Origin: Gottfriedia endophytica
GTDB lineage: Bacteria > Bacillota > Bacilli > Bacillales > Bacillaceae_G
NCBI RefSeq assembly: GCF_017814275.1
Contig: NZ_JAGIYQ010000009.1
Coordinates: 79,254-143,253, forward strand
Direction of reading: 5' to 3'
DNA length: 64,000 nucleotides
Shown here: piece after piece, positions 30,454 to 39,437 of the stretch
Layout of the letters: every line of letters starts with the position of its first letter
Position numbering within the stretch: the first letter of the stretch is position 1
Position numbers and translations under genes: made by a program
The notes under the pieces: model-generated
Told to the model about the DNA's origin: nothing
Database searches by the model: none
What the model saw: only the letters and a program-made list of their open reading frames with translations

Positions 30454-31119
30454 TTAAAAACTTTCAAGTAACGATTTCACAACTAAATACCATCCATCTA
30501 CCATAATGAATAGGAGTATTTTAAATGGTAATGAAATCATAACTGGAGGTAGCATCATCATCCCCATTGACATCAGTACACTCGCAACCACCATGTCAAT
30601 CACTAAAAATGGAATAAAAATCATAAATCCCATTTGAAAGGCAGTTTTTAGCTCACTTATTGCATATGCAGGTACTAAAGTTGTTAGTGGAATATCTTTG
30701 ATTGTCTTTGGTTTTTTCACATTTGAATAACTCATAAACAACTCTAAATCCTTCTGTCTTGTGTGTTTACTCATATACTCTTTGATTGGTTCAGATGCAC
30801 GATCATACGCTTGATTTAATGTGATTTTATCGTTGAATAATGGTGTCAAAGCTTGTTTATTTACCTGCTGAAATGTTGGTGCCATTACAAAGAATGTTAA
30901 AAACATAGCTAATCCAAGTAATACTTGATTCGGAGGAACTTGTTGAGTTCCAATTGATGTACGAACAAACGATAAAACGATCACAATTCTTGTAAAACAT
31001 GTCGTTAATATTAAAATTCCTGGAGCAATTGAAAGGACTGTAAGTAATAGTAATAACTTTACAGAAGTCGTAACTGTTTCTGGATTGCTTGAATTTAAGT
31101 AATGGATAACATCATTCAT
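30454..31119 (-). CDS. fliP: Flagellar export gate protein FliP
   Basis: FliP forms the pentameric core of the export pore. The 221 residues equal the B. subtilis length. Conserved regions include TCFTRIVIVLSFVRTSIGTQ (about 42-61) and PPNQVLLGLAMFLTFF. ATG at 31119 overlaps the fliZ C-terminus by 8 bases; a longer frame from 31140 adds seven residues not seen in the family. Unlike Gram-negative FliP it shows no obvious cleavable signal peptide. Confidence 0.97.
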   Translation of the reverse strand: MNDVIHYLNSSNPETVTTSVKLLLLLTVLSIAPGILILTTCFTRIVIVLSFVRTSIGTQQVPPNQVLLGLAMFLTFFVMAPTFQQVNKQALTPLFNDKITLNQAYDRASEPIKEYMSKHTRQKDLELFMSYSNVKKPKTIKDIPLTTLVPAYAISELKTAFQMGFMIFIPFLVIDMVVASVLMSMGMMMLPPVMISLPFKILLFIMVDGWYLVVKSLLESF

Positions 31120-31771
31120 TCTTGTCAGTCCCTTTCTCACCTAAGTTACTTAAAAGAGACTTTTTACGTTCATTAAGACTTGATAATTGTTCTTTAAATA
31201 GAGATTGAAATGATTGTGGTTGTTTTTTATCAACACTACCATCTCTATTTGTAAACTTTTCTAGCCACTTAGGTACTTTTAAATCATTATTTAATTTATC
31301 TTCAAATTGCTTCGTAATTAATGTCTTTTCTTCTTCCTCATCGATCTCTTTCAACAGCGTGACATTCTCACCAACACCTACGACATAGATTGAGTTTCCA
31401 ATCTTCAATAATTGGACAGATTTATTTGATCCTACTGACTTTCCACCGATCGATTTCACTAACTCGTTTTTTGAAAAAGATGTACCATTTTTCTTAATCC
31501 AATATAGAACAAGAAATAATAATCCCATTACAAAAATAAAAGAAAAAATCATTTTGATATAGTCAAAAAAAGTTAGATTTGAGGGTTTATCTATTGATGA
31601 AATATCTTGTTGCGACCGTTTCTTACTGTTATCATCACATTTACTTGAATTTTGTTGACCCAAACATTGATTTACAGTTGGTGTAGATTGTGCCGCAAAA
31701 CTAACTGTATTGTTTAGCGGTACAATAACCATTAGAAACGACAACAACGCTAAAAAAAGAATTTTTCGCAT
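31112..31771 (-). CDS. fliZ: Export pore assembly protein FliO/FliZ
   Basis: This 219-residue homologue of B. subtilis FliZ (FliO family) supports assembly of FliP rings. It has an N-terminal signal-like segment (about 3-27), an extracytoplasmic region with two cysteines, one membrane helix (about 69-90), and a cytosolic FliO domain with the beta-rich SVQLLKIGNSIYVVGVGENV segment. The tail is basic. It lies between cheY and fliP, after a 135-base gap containing a palindrome. Confidence 0.92.
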   Translation of the reverse strand: MRKILFLALLSFLMVIVPLNNTVSFAAQSTPTVNQCLGQQNSSKCDDNSKKRSQQDISSIDKPSNLTFFDYIKMIFSFIFVMGLLFLVLYWIKKNGTSFSKNELVKSIGGKSVGSNKSVQLLKIGNSIYVVGVGENVTLLKEIDEEEEKTLITKQFEDKLNNDLKVPKWLEKFTNRDGSVDKKQPQSFQSLFKEQLSSLNERKKSLLSNLGEKGTDKNE

Positions 31772-31860
31772 TCGTTGTCACCTTCAACTTCAAATTGATT
31801 TATCCCATTTACCGGGTAATATGCTCCCAACTCAATAGTAGAGAGAATAACAAGAAGATA

Positions 31861-31878
31861 GGTGGGGGATCCCCCACC
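31861..31878. repeat. Perfect 18-bp GC-rich palindrome downstream of cheY
   Basis: GGTGGGGGATCCCCCACC is an exact palindrome 28 bases past the cheY stop, in an otherwise AT-rich gap of 135 bases before fliZ. As RNA it would form a stem of 7 bp or so with GGAT-type central bases in the loop. The minus-strand flank CTATCTTCTTG is not a good U tract, so an mRNA processing or stability element is at least as likely as a terminator. Confidence 0.8.
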
Positions 31879-31906
31879 ACACTTTTAATAGTTTCATTTT
31901 ATTGAA

Positions 31907-32269
31907 TTATGATAATGTTTTAGAGATCGCTTCGATAACACGATCTGCTTGGAATGGTTTAACAATGAAATCTCTAGCTCCAGCTTGAATTGCATCAATT
32001 ACCATAGCTTGTTGTCCCATTGCAGAACACATGATGATTTTTGCATTTGGGTTAATCTTTTTAATTTCTTTTAACGCAGCGATTCCATCCATTTCTGGCA
32101 TCGTAATATCCATTGTGACTAAATCTGGTTCAAATTCTTTATACTTTTCAATCGCTTGAAGACCGTCTGCAGCCTCCGCAACAACATTAAACCCATTCTT
32201 TACTAAAATATCTTTAATCATCATTCGCATAAAAGCAGCATCATCAACGACAAGAATTTTATTACTCAT
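31907..32269 (-). CDS. cheY: Chemotaxis response regulator CheY
   Basis: CheY-P binds the switch and controls rotation sense. The 120-residue single receiver domain has the acidic pair in VVDDAAF (D9, D10), phosphoacceptor D54 (VTMDITMP), Ser in MCSAMG and Lys in IVKPF. It is the first che gene in the operon, between fliY and fliZ, which fits its binding to FliM/FliY and its dephosphorylation by FliY. Confidence 0.98.
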   Translation of the reverse strand: MSNKILVVDDAAFMRMMIKDILVKNGFNVVAEAADGLQAIEKYKEFEPDLVTMDITMPEMDGIAALKEIKKINPNAKIIMCSAMGQQAMVIDAIQAGARDFIVKPFQADRVIEAISKTLS

Positions 32270-32290
32270 ATCATATCCCTCACATTTGTA

Positions 32291-33472
32291 TTATTTTAAG
32301 TTGTTAATACGGTCTGTCTTGCTTACAATATCGGTTAAACGTACACCGAAGTTTTCATCAATAACAACTACTTCACCTTTTGCAATTAATTTGTTATTTA
32401 CTAAAATATCGACAGGTTCCCCAGCTAACTTATCTAATTCGATGATCGAACCAGTAGTCAATTCTAGTATTTCTTTAACTGAACGTTTCGTTCTACCTAG
32501 TTCCACCGTTACATTTAACGGAATATCATATAGCATATTTAAATTTCTAGCTTCATTTTCAGGTATTGACATTTGTTGCAATTGTGAAAATGCAGCTGGT
32601 TGAACAGTTTGATTAATTACTTGATGAGTCCCACCTAATGTTTGATTTCCATTTGAAGATGGAGTACTTACCACTTCTCTTAGAACTTCATTATTTGGTA
32701 CAGGCTGAGAAGTTTGTGACATTTCACTTACCTGCGGTGCAGGTGCACTCTCTTCTTTTTCAATCTTTGGTTCATTTACTTCAAATAATTCACTAACTAA
32801 TTCTTTTCCAAAATTGATAGGCAATACTTGCATGATACTTGAATCAATTAGATCTCCTACTCGAATTCGGAAGGATACCTTAATTAGGTATTCATCTTCA
32901 GGTAGTTTATTCGTTCCTTCTCCAATCTTAAAGTCTAGTAGACCAATAGAAGGTGGGGAAATATCTACTTTCTTTTTAAAGATTGTACTCATTGATGTTG
33001 CAGCTGACCCCATCATTTGATTCATCGCCTCTTGAACGGCGCTCAAATGAATTTCATCTAGTTCTACATCGTCAACAGTGCCATCTCCACCAAGCATTAG
33101 ATTAGCAATAATCGCAGCATCTCTAGTATTGATGACAAATAAATTTGAACCAACAAAACCAATTGTATATTTAACTTGTACAGCTACATATGGTTCTTGG
33201 AACTCTTTTTCTAATGTATTACGGTGAATTACAGTTATATTTGGAGTGGTAATATCGACTTTTTGATTTAACAATGCCGATAATGCCGTTGCAGAACTTC
33301 CTATTGAAATATTTCCAATTTCTCCAAGTGTATCTGTTTCCATCGAAGACAAGAATTCTTCTAAAAGGGGTATATCATCCTCTTCTACAGGTTCTTCGTT
33401 GCCTTCAGCAGATGCTGCACCTTTTAGCAATAACTCTATTTCTTCTTGTGATAAGATATCATCACTCATCAT
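32291..33472 (-). CDS. fliY: Switch protein and CheY-P phosphatase FliY
   Basis: FliY replaces FliN in Bacilli and also hydrolyses CheY-P. The 393-residue protein has a short N-terminal CheY-binding peptide (LSQEEIELLL), a CheC-like domain with two E-x2-N sites (GEIGNISIG and VQEAMNQ), a Pro/Gln/Ser-rich linker (about 230-300) and a C-terminal SpoA/FliN domain (about 310-390, VELGRTKRSVKEIL). The start is ATG at 33472, behind AGGGGGAG and overlapping the fliM end. Confidence 0.97.
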   Translation of the reverse strand: MMSDDILSQEEIELLLKGAASAEGNEEPVEEDDIPLLEEFLSSMETDTLGEIGNISIGSSATALSALLNQKVDITTPNITVIHRNTLEKEFQEPYVAVQVKYTIGFVGSNLFVINTRDAAIIANLMLGGDGTVDDVELDEIHLSAVQEAMNQMMGSAATSMSTIFKKKVDISPPSIGLLDFKIGEGTNKLPEDEYLIKVSFRIRVGDLIDSSIMQVLPINFGKELVSELFEVNEPKIEKEESAPAPQVSEMSQTSQPVPNNEVLREVVSTPSSNGNQTLGGTHQVINQTVQPAAFSQLQQMSIPENEARNLNMLYDIPLNVTVELGRTKRSVKEILELTTGSIIELDKLAGEPVDILVNNKLIAKGEVVVIDENFGVRLTDIVSKTDRINNLK

Positions 33473-34460
33473 CAAGCTCTCCCCCTTTCAGCTCGTCTAG
33501 TACTTGAATGGCCATTTTTTTATTAACAATACCCGGCTGTCCTATAAACTTGGTTCGATTTCCTACTTTAATGTTTAATGGTTTAGTAATAGGATTGTCC
33601 ATTACGATCACGTCACCAACATCCATATGTAGAAAGTCATTAATCTTTATGATTGTTTTACCTAATTCAGCTACAACATCTAAATCCGTCTTAAAGATTT
33701 TCTTTTCGATAAATTGCACTTCTTCAGGTAATTTTTCTTTTTCAGTTTTTTGCATCCAGTATCGAACTGAAAGCTTCGGTATCATTGGCTCTAGTACTAC
33801 ATGTGGGATACAAATATTGATCATTCCTGTTGTATCCCCAATGACTGTATTAAATGAAATAACTACAACAGTTTCATTTGGTGAAACAGTCTGTAAAAAT
33901 TGTGGGTTCACTTCAAAATCAGTTAAAATCGTTTCTATTTCTGCAATTGAACTCCAAGCTTCTCTAAGGTTTTCGACTGCTCTTTCAAAAAGCTGAGTCA
34001 TTATTTTTGTTTCAATCTCAGTCAAATTTTCTACTTTATTAATACTGTTCCCTTGTCCACCCAGTACACGGTCTAGCATTGCATACGCAATGTTAGGATT
34101 AATTTCAAAGATGATTCGCCCATCAAGCGGAGGTACCTCATATACATTTAAAATTGTCATCTTTGGAATCGAGCGAATAAATTCCTCATATGGAATTTGA
34201 TCTGTTGATGTAACACTAATTTGAACGTAAGTACGTAATTGAGCCGAAAAATATGTAGTTAAAAGTCTCGCAAAGTTTTCATGTATTCTTGTAAGACTTC
34301 GTATATGGTCTTTAGAAAAGCGTAAGGCACGTTTAAAATCATAAACTTTTACCTTCTTTTCACTTTCTTCTTTTTTAAGTTCTTCAGCGTCCATTTCACC
34401 TGTTGAAATAGCAGATAAAAGAGCATCTATTTCATTTTGTGACAATACTTCACTAGACAA
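33462..34460 (-). CDS. fliM: Flagellar motor switch protein FliM, TTG start
   Basis: FliM is the C-ring switch protein that binds CheY-P. The 332 residues match B. subtilis. It has the N-terminal CheY-binding motif VLSQNEIDALLSA, a CheC-like middle domain lacking the phosphatase residues, and a C-terminal SpoA domain (about 255-325). The TTG at 34460 lies 8 bases after AGGAGG and gives MSSEVLSQ, matching the family; the upstream GTG is inside the Shine-Dalgarno. Confidence 0.97.
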   Translation of the reverse strand: MSSEVLSQNEIDALLSAISTGEMDAEELKKEESEKKVKVYDFKRALRFSKDHIRSLTRIHENFARLLTTYFSAQLRTYVQISVTSTDQIPYEEFIRSIPKMTILNVYEVPPLDGRIIFEINPNIAYAMLDRVLGGQGNSINKVENLTEIETKIMTQLFERAVENLREAWSSIAEIETILTDFEVNPQFLQTVSPNETVVVISFNTVIGDTTGMINICIPHVVLEPMIPKLSVRYWMQKTEKEKLPEEVQFIEKKIFKTDLDVVAELGKTIIKINDFLHMDVGDVIVMDNPITKPLNIKVGNRTKFIGQPGIVNKKMAIQVLDELKGGELDDE

Positions 34461-34491
34461 TTGCTTCACCTCCTCTTACATAGATGTTGAA

Positions 34492-34920
34492 CTATTGAAG
34501 GATGAATGAGGTGGTGTAAACTCGTTCAACTTTTCCATCCTGCATTATATTATTTAATTGATTTTTTATCGTGTTTTCTAAATTAGTGATACTATTTTTT
34601 TGTTTAAATTGCTCACTTTTCATTTGAGAGAGCTGCTGAATAATAATATTTTTAACTTGAAAATCACGCTTTGTTAATTCAGCTTTTGCATCTTTATTCG
34701 ATGTTTGAATTTTATAAGAGATTTTTATAAAATCACCGTTATATAAGTTAGTTGTAATTTCAGGTTCATCAACTGAATATTCGATAATTTGATCAATTGA
34801 TAGCTTGCCATTAGTAGGTTTTGCATTGACTTTTTGAATAATAATGACAGTTACTGTCCCTACAAGTGCAATTACTAAAAGTAAAATAATCATGATATTT
34901 ACTAACTTGTTCTTAAACAA
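34492..34920 (-). CDS. fliL: Flagellar basal body protein FliL, TTG start
   Basis: FliL forms rings around stator units and supports torque. The 142-residue protein has one membrane segment (about 8-28) and a periplasm-facing SPFH-like domain to the C-terminus. The initiation codon is TTG with GGAGGGG 7 bases upstream. It follows swrD by 4 bases, linking two factors that tune motor power. Confidence 0.93.
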   Translation of the reverse strand: MFKNKLVNIMIILLLVIALVGTVTVIIIQKVNAKPTNGKLSIDQIIEYSVDEPEITTNLYNGDFIKISYKIQTSNKDAKAELTKRDFQVKNIIIQQLSQMKSEQFKQKNSITNLENTIKNQLNNIMQDGKVERVYTTSFILQ

Positions 34921-34924
34921 TGGA

Positions 34925-35134
34925 CTACCCCTCCATTTTTTTATCCGTCCCCAACAAATTAATTACTTTGTAATAGTCAGTTATTAATCTAGTAACCTCT
35001 TGTTCTGACTCTTTTACCAAAAACTTGTGACCATTTGCTAAGGTAATTGTTGTGTCTGGAAAAGATTGAATCTCTTCAATATAAATTGCATTTAAAGTAA
35101 AGGTTTGACCATTTAATTTCGTTAAATTAATCAT
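34925..35134 (-). CDS. swrD: Swarming motility protein SwrD (FlbD family)
   Basis: In B. subtilis SwrD raises flagellar motor power for swarming. The 69-residue protein carries the family signature TKLNGQTFTLNAIYIEEIQ and the PDTTITLANG turn. Its ATG has no Shine-Dalgarno within normal range. The nearest one (AGGTGA, about 33 bases upstream) is separated from the start by a hairpin, so initiation probably depends on RNA folding. It lies between flgE and fliL. Confidence 0.93.
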   Translation of the reverse strand: MINLTKLNGQTFTLNAIYIEEIQSFPDTTITLANGHKFLVKESEQEVTRLITDYYKVINLLGTDKKMEG

Positions 35135-35174
35135 AAAGGTAAGAGTTAAGATAAACTTAACTCTTATTCACCTA
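35135..35174 (-). promoter_or_regulatory. swrD: Hairpin-bridged ribosome binding site of swrD
   Basis: On the minus strand AGGTGA lies just after the flgE stop. Then comes a perfect 11-bp hairpin (TAAGAGTTAAG at 35166-35156, 5-base loop, CTTAACTCTTA at 35150-35140), then CCTTT and the ATG. Folding the hairpin brings the Shine-Dalgarno to about 6 bases from the start. Alternatively, CCT next to the ATG could pair with AGG and occlude the site. Confidence 0.6.
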
Positions 35175-35176
35175 CC

Positions 35177-36412
35177 TTAACGTTTTAAGTTTACTAGCTC
35201 TTCTAAAATTTGATCTGATGTTGTAATGATTCGTGAGTTAGCTTGGAAACCACGCTGAGCAACGATCATATCAGTAAACTCTTCTGATAAGTCAACATTT
35301 GACATTTCAAGAGAACCAGAATTTATTACCCCTCTTGAATTACCTGGTGTTGAAACATTCGCAATACCTGAGTTATTACTGTCTTGGAATGTATTACTAC
35401 CAGCCTTAATTAGGCCACCTGGATTAGAAAATGTCGCTAAAGCCAGTTGTCCAAGTGTTTTAACTTGTCCATTTGAGAATACACCTGAGATTTCTCCAGA
35501 TTGGCCAATTGTATAACTTGAAAGCGAGCCTGCAGAATAGCCATCTTTATCTGCAACAGATAAACTAGATGGAGCTGCATTTTGAGAAATACCTGAGTAA
35601 TCTAGGCTTGCAGGTGCAATAGGTTGAACTATTCCACCATATCCTGCATTGGCAGTCAATGTTATTGTATTTACTGGTGCAGTATTTAATGTACCATTAT
35701 TATTAAACGTTATATTTCCTGTATTTGCTGTTATTGTAAAGTTTGGACTTGTCGTAGTATAATTTACTGTCCAAGAATTAGTAGCTGCGTCTTTTGTAAA
35801 TTTTGCAGTAATCGGTACATCATTTCCTAAAGAGTCCTTGATATTAAAATCCATTGAAGCAGTGGCTCCAACAACTGCATTACTATCTAAGTTACCTGCA
35901 TACTTAACAAATGATGTTTGGGATGGCGGTACAGTTGCATTTTTGTTAATAGTTAAATTAACTAGTTTAGAAGTGTTAGGTGTTCCATTTGCATTCATTC
36001 CATACCCTTGAACTTTCAATCCATCACCATTTACTAAATTTCCAACACTATCAATATCAAGGTTACCTGCACGAGTATATAATTGTTGGTTTCCATTCTT
36101 AACAATAAGGAAGCCATCCCCATCAATACCAAGGTCAAGTGGTCGACCAGTTGTTTGTAAGCTTGAATTTGTCATGATTGTATCAATAGTTCCCAGTGCT
36201 GAGCCAAGTCCTATCTGTTTAGCATTCGTTCCCCCACGATTTGCCTGAGCACTACTAGCTCCAGAAATTGTTTGGCTTGCGATATCTTTAAATGTTACGC
36301 GACCTTTCTTAAAACCATAAGTATTAACATTGGCAATATTATTACCAATTACATCTAATTTTGTTTGAAAGTTTTTCATTCCACCAATTCCTGAATACAT
36401 TGAACGTAACAT
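35177..36412 (-). CDS. flgE: Flagellar hook protein FlgE
   Basis: FlgE subunits polymerise into the hook. The 411-residue protein has the rod/hook N-terminal signature (SMYSGIGGMKNFQTKLDVIGNNIANVNTYGFKK spans about 4-36), a Thr/Asn-rich variable middle (about 130-290), and the coiled C-terminus that ends DMIVAQRGFQANSRIITTSDQILEELVNLKR-like. It is longer than the 264-residue B. subtilis form, because of the surface domain. It lies after flgD and before swrD. Confidence 0.95.
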   Translation of the reverse strand: MLRSMYSGIGGMKNFQTKLDVIGNNIANVNTYGFKKGRVTFKDIASQTISGASSAQANRGGTNAKQIGLGSALGTIDTIMTNSSLQTTGRPLDLGIDGDGFLIVKNGNQQLYTRAGNLDIDSVGNLVNGDGLKVQGYGMNANGTPNTSKLVNLTINKNATVPPSQTSFVKYAGNLDSNAVVGATASMDFNIKDSLGNDVPITAKFTKDAATNSWTVNYTTTSPNFTITANTGNITFNNNGTLNTAPVNTITLTANAGYGGIVQPIAPASLDYSGISQNAAPSSLSVADKDGYSAGSLSSYTIGQSGEISGVFSNGQVKTLGQLALATFSNPGGLIKAGSNTFQDSNNSGIANVSTPGNSRGVINSGSLEMSNVDLSEEFTDMIVAQRGFQANSRIITTSDQILEELVNLKR

Positions 36413-36451
36413 TTAAAATCCTCCTCTATTCTCTCTGCAATTATATTTCAT

Positions 36452-36913
36452 CTATTCAACTTTTGGAGTTTCATCGGAATTACCAAGTATTGACGAAACA
36501 TACTCTGGATAGGTTGTTTTCCCATTAGTAAGATGTAAGACAAAACCATCACTTTTTCTCTCAACGGATTGGACAACACCATTTTGAAATGTATGTGTTG
36601 TTCCGTCTGCTGATAATTCGGCATATGAAATCTTTTTTCCAATCAATTCACTATATTGCAATATGTTTGATGACATATATGATAGAAAACTATTAAAAGA
36701 TGTATTCATATTTGTCATTTGTTCTAGAGATGAGAATGTTGCTAATTGTGCAATATAATCCTTGTCTTGCATTGGACTTAATGGATCTTGATTTTGCATT
36801 TGGGTGATAAGAAGTTTTAAAAAATCATCTTTCCCAAGTGCGCTTCCATCTTTTTTCGCATTTTTAGAATCATTAGTAGTTAATGCATTTAAGGCTTGAG
36901 TAATTGTATTCAT
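36452..36913 (-). CDS. flgD: Hook assembly scaffold FlgD
   Basis: FlgD caps the growing hook. The 153-residue protein has the conserved N-terminal core LGKDDFLKLLITQMQNQDP (about 25-43) followed by MQDKDYIAQLATFSSLEQM. The C-terminal part (after about 90) is shorter than in Gram-negative FlgD and lacks the full Ig-like and tudor modules, as in other Bacillus YlxG/FlgD proteins. It starts 5 bases after fliK. Confidence 0.95.
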   Translation of the reverse strand: MNTITQALNALTTNDSKNAKKDGSALGKDDFLKLLITQMQNQDPLSPMQDKDYIAQLATFSSLEQMTNMNTSFNSFLSYMSSNILQYSELIGKKISYAELSADGTTHTFQNGVVQSVERKSDGFVLHLTNGKTTYPEYVSSILGNSDETPKVE

Positions 36914-36918
36914 TCCTT

Positions 36919-38343
36919 TTATATGCTCACTTTCATTAGCTCATCTAAGAAAGAAGTTGTTTCATCTTCTTTACTTTGATTAGATTGCTGATTTGATTTT
37001 CCCTGGTTATCTTGCTTTTCCTGACGACGCTCTTGATTTAAATAAGAAGAACGATCAGATTGAAGTGACTGATACAAGTCTATTTTTTCTAATTGAAGAT
37101 TGCTCGATTGCATCGCTTGCTTTAAACTATCTAAATTTGACTGAAGTAATTCCTTTGCTTCATGAGTAGAGGCAATAATGGTTGCCATCATACCTTGGCT
37201 GTTTTTTACTAATTCAATTGTCACTCTACCTAAATTTTCCGGGAAAAGTTTAATAAATAATTTTTGTTGGGTTAAATCATTCGAAAATGCTGCTTTACTA
37301 ATAATATTTTGAAAATCTTTTACAAACTGAGTAGTTGTTTGATTAGAGTTTGATTTTCCTACAAATAAAGCAAATTGCTTAATATTTGATTGTTGAAGTT
37401 GATTTCCATTTAAAAAGTTTTGATCCGTAGATTTAGATTCCACTTTTTTTGTAGGTAAATCTAAGCTAGTTTCAATACTAATTTCATTAGTTTGTGAGTT
37501 TGAAATAGTAGACTGATTCTTAAGCTCTGGTAGTTTACTATTTGTTAATAACGCCTCAACTTTTGTTGTGATTTCACTAACTTGATCTTTATTAACTCCA
37601 ACTTGTTCAAGAATTTGACCTAGTTTATCCAAAGAAAAATCCACTTTCTTATTATCTTCTTGGTTTGCACCTTGATCTAATTTAAAGTCGTTTTTCTGAA
37701 CTACTTGAGATTTCTCGTTATTGTTTAGTAATTGCTCTAATTGTTGAATCAATTTATCAATATCAGTGTTATTTACTACTTCTTGACTTTTACTGGCAGT
37801 TTTTGAATTTTGTAAATCACCTGTATTTTGGGTATTACTATTTAATTTTAAAAGTAGGTAATTCAATAAATTCTTATTACCTGTTGCTTCTTGTAAATTT
37901 ACAACACTCTTGATATCACCCTTATTTTCCATTATGTTACTAATCTCTTGTTTTTTAGGAACTTGAGTGTTATCTTCTTGTTTAAACATATTTTGTAAGT
38001 ATTGTAGTAAGTTAATTAAAGCATCCAATAACTGCTTATCATCGCTTTGTTCACTAGAAGATAAATCTCCTAACTTTTGGACAATTGATTTTATTTTTTC
38101 TGATATGTCACTTTGCTGATTAGAAGTTAATTCTTCTAGTTTTTGGACTATAGTTTCTGGAATCTCAGTTTTGTTTTCTCTGTTAATTTGAGTATTCCGA
38201 CTATCGTTCGGTTGAACTTGTTGATGAGATTGTGTATCCTTCATCACATGCTCAAATGATATATTGCGTTTTACCGTTTGTGATGGTGGTTTTTGAATTT
38301 TTGGTAATAGATCAATTGTTCGATTTTTACTAATCTCATTCAC
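36919..38343 (-). CDS. fliK: Flagellar hook-length control protein FliK
   Basis: FliK measures hook length and triggers the FlhB substrate switch. The 474-residue protein has a long low-complexity Gln/Asn/Lys/Ser region (about 20-330) and the conserved C-terminal domain with LFIKLFPENLGRVTIELV and TIIASTHEAKELLQSNLDSL. GTG at 38343 follows AAGGAGG by 8 bases and is preferred to the GTG inside that site. It lies between motE and flgD. Confidence 0.95.
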   Translation of the reverse strand: MNEISKNRTIDLLPKIQKPPSQTVKRNISFEHVMKDTQSHQQVQPNDSRNTQINRENKTEIPETIVQKLEELTSNQQSDISEKIKSIVQKLGDLSSSEQSDDKQLLDALINLLQYLQNMFKQEDNTQVPKKQEISNIMENKGDIKSVVNLQEATGNKNLLNYLLLKLNSNTQNTGDLQNSKTASKSQEVVNNTDIDKLIQQLEQLLNNNEKSQVVQKNDFKLDQGANQEDNKKVDFSLDKLGQILEQVGVNKDQVSEITTKVEALLTNSKLPELKNQSTISNSQTNEISIETSLDLPTKKVESKSTDQNFLNGNQLQQSNIKQFALFVGKSNSNQTTTQFVKDFQNIISKAAFSNDLTQQKLFIKLFPENLGRVTIELVKNSQGMMATIIASTHEAKELLQSNLDSLKQAMQSSNLQLEKIDLYQSLQSDRSSYLNQERRQEKQDNQGKSNQQSNQSKEDETTSFLDELMKVSI

Positions 38344-38371
38344 TTTGTCCACCTCCTTCCAAAGGTTATGA

Positions 38372-38983
38372 CTATTTACCGTTAGTCGTTAACTTAGCTG
38401 TAATCCTTGCAGCCTTTTTCACATCCATACTTGCTAATATTGCAGATACTGTTTCATTCTTTAAATTCGAAATGATGTAAAAGGCTTCATCTTCAGGCAG
38501 TGCAGATAGAATTTTTGCAGCTTGTTTTGGATCCATTTGTTCATAGCTTGCAAACAATTTTTTAGATAGTTCCTGTTTCTTTTGATTAGCTGCTACTTTT
38601 TCAGCCTGTCCAGATTGTAAATCCTTAACTTGTTGGCGAAGTTTTTCTGCATCAATACGTAAATTCGTGATTTCTTGATCCTTTTGATTGGATTGATCTT
38701 GTATTTTTTTTAAGTCAGATTCTGTTTTTAAATTCGTTAATTTTAATTTACTATTCTCATTTTTAATTTGCTCTTTTTCAGACATTGGTTTAGTTGGATT
38801 AACCCATTTTTGTACGTAAGGTATATGTGAAGCTAGTTGTTTTGCCTCTTTTGATACATTAACTCCAGCAACCGAGAGAATGATTATTGCGATCGTAATA
38901 GTAAATAGTAACGGAATTAGGAAGACAAAAACAAAATATTGAAAAAAACTATACTTTTTTTCTTGCATTTCAACATTTTCCAT
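38372..38983 (-). CDS. ylxF: MotE-family flagellar protein YlxF
   Basis: This 203-residue protein has one N-terminal membrane segment (about 14-38), a long coiled coil (about 66-130) and a C-terminal MgtE_N-like helical domain (MDPKQAAKILSALPEDEAFYI, about 153-173). This is the MotE/YlxF architecture, thought to assist stator or motor function; its exact role in Bacillus is unclear. It sits between fliJ and fliK, as in B. subtilis. Confidence 0.92.
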   Translation of the reverse strand: MENVEMQEKKYSFFQYFVFVFLIPLLFTITIAIIILSVAGVNVSKEAKQLASHIPYVQKWVNPTKPMSEKEQIKNENSKLKLTNLKTESDLKKIQDQSNQKDQEITNLRIDAEKLRQQVKDLQSGQAEKVAANQKKQELSKKLFASYEQMDPKQAAKILSALPEDEAFYIISNLKNETVSAILASMDVKKAARITAKLTTNGK

Positions 38984-38991
38984 AACATCAC

Positions 38992-39435
38992 CTATACATT
39001 TCGATTTACAAATTGCTGAAGTGAAATCTCATCCATTTGTTTATTTTCTAATGATAAGAGTATTTCTGAGTGAGATTTTATAGCTTTTTCTCTCATTTTT
39101 TCATACTTTTTCACTTCAACATTATGTTCTATTAACACTTCTTGCTTTGTATTCATATGATTCCGTGCGTTTATTACTTGCAATTGAGAATGTTTTATAT
39201 CCTTCTCTAACGCTTCTACAAAAAGGAGTTGTTGTTTTAATCCATCTATGGATACCCCTTTTTGTAGATTTTGTTGCTTTTGTTCTTCAACCATTTCTTT
39301 TCTTTTCAAAACCTCATACAATTTATTTGCTTCTTTTTCAAAAGATTGAACTGATAATTCATAGTCTATTTGTACTTGTTCTTTTTCTTTTTGTTTAATC
39401 ATTAAAATTTTTTCAAATTTATAGGGAATTCCCAA
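38992..39435 (-). CDS. fliJ: Flagellar export protein FliJ, TTG start
   Basis: FliJ is the central coiled-coil stalk of the export ATPase, analogous to the F1 gamma subunit. The 147 residues are almost entirely helical with heptads and many charged residues (VKKYEKMREKAIKSH near 108-122). TTG at 39435 lies 5 bases after AAGGTGAG. The gene begins 2 bases after the fliI stop. Confidence 0.93.
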   Translation of the reverse strand: MGIPYKFEKILMIKQKEKEQVQIDYELSVQSFEKEANKLYEVLKRKEMVEEQKQQNLQKGVSIDGLKQQLLFVEALEKDIKHSQLQVINARNHMNTKQEVLIEHNVEVKKYEKMREKAIKSHSEILLSLENKQMDEISLQQFVNRNV

Positions 39436-39437
39436 TT

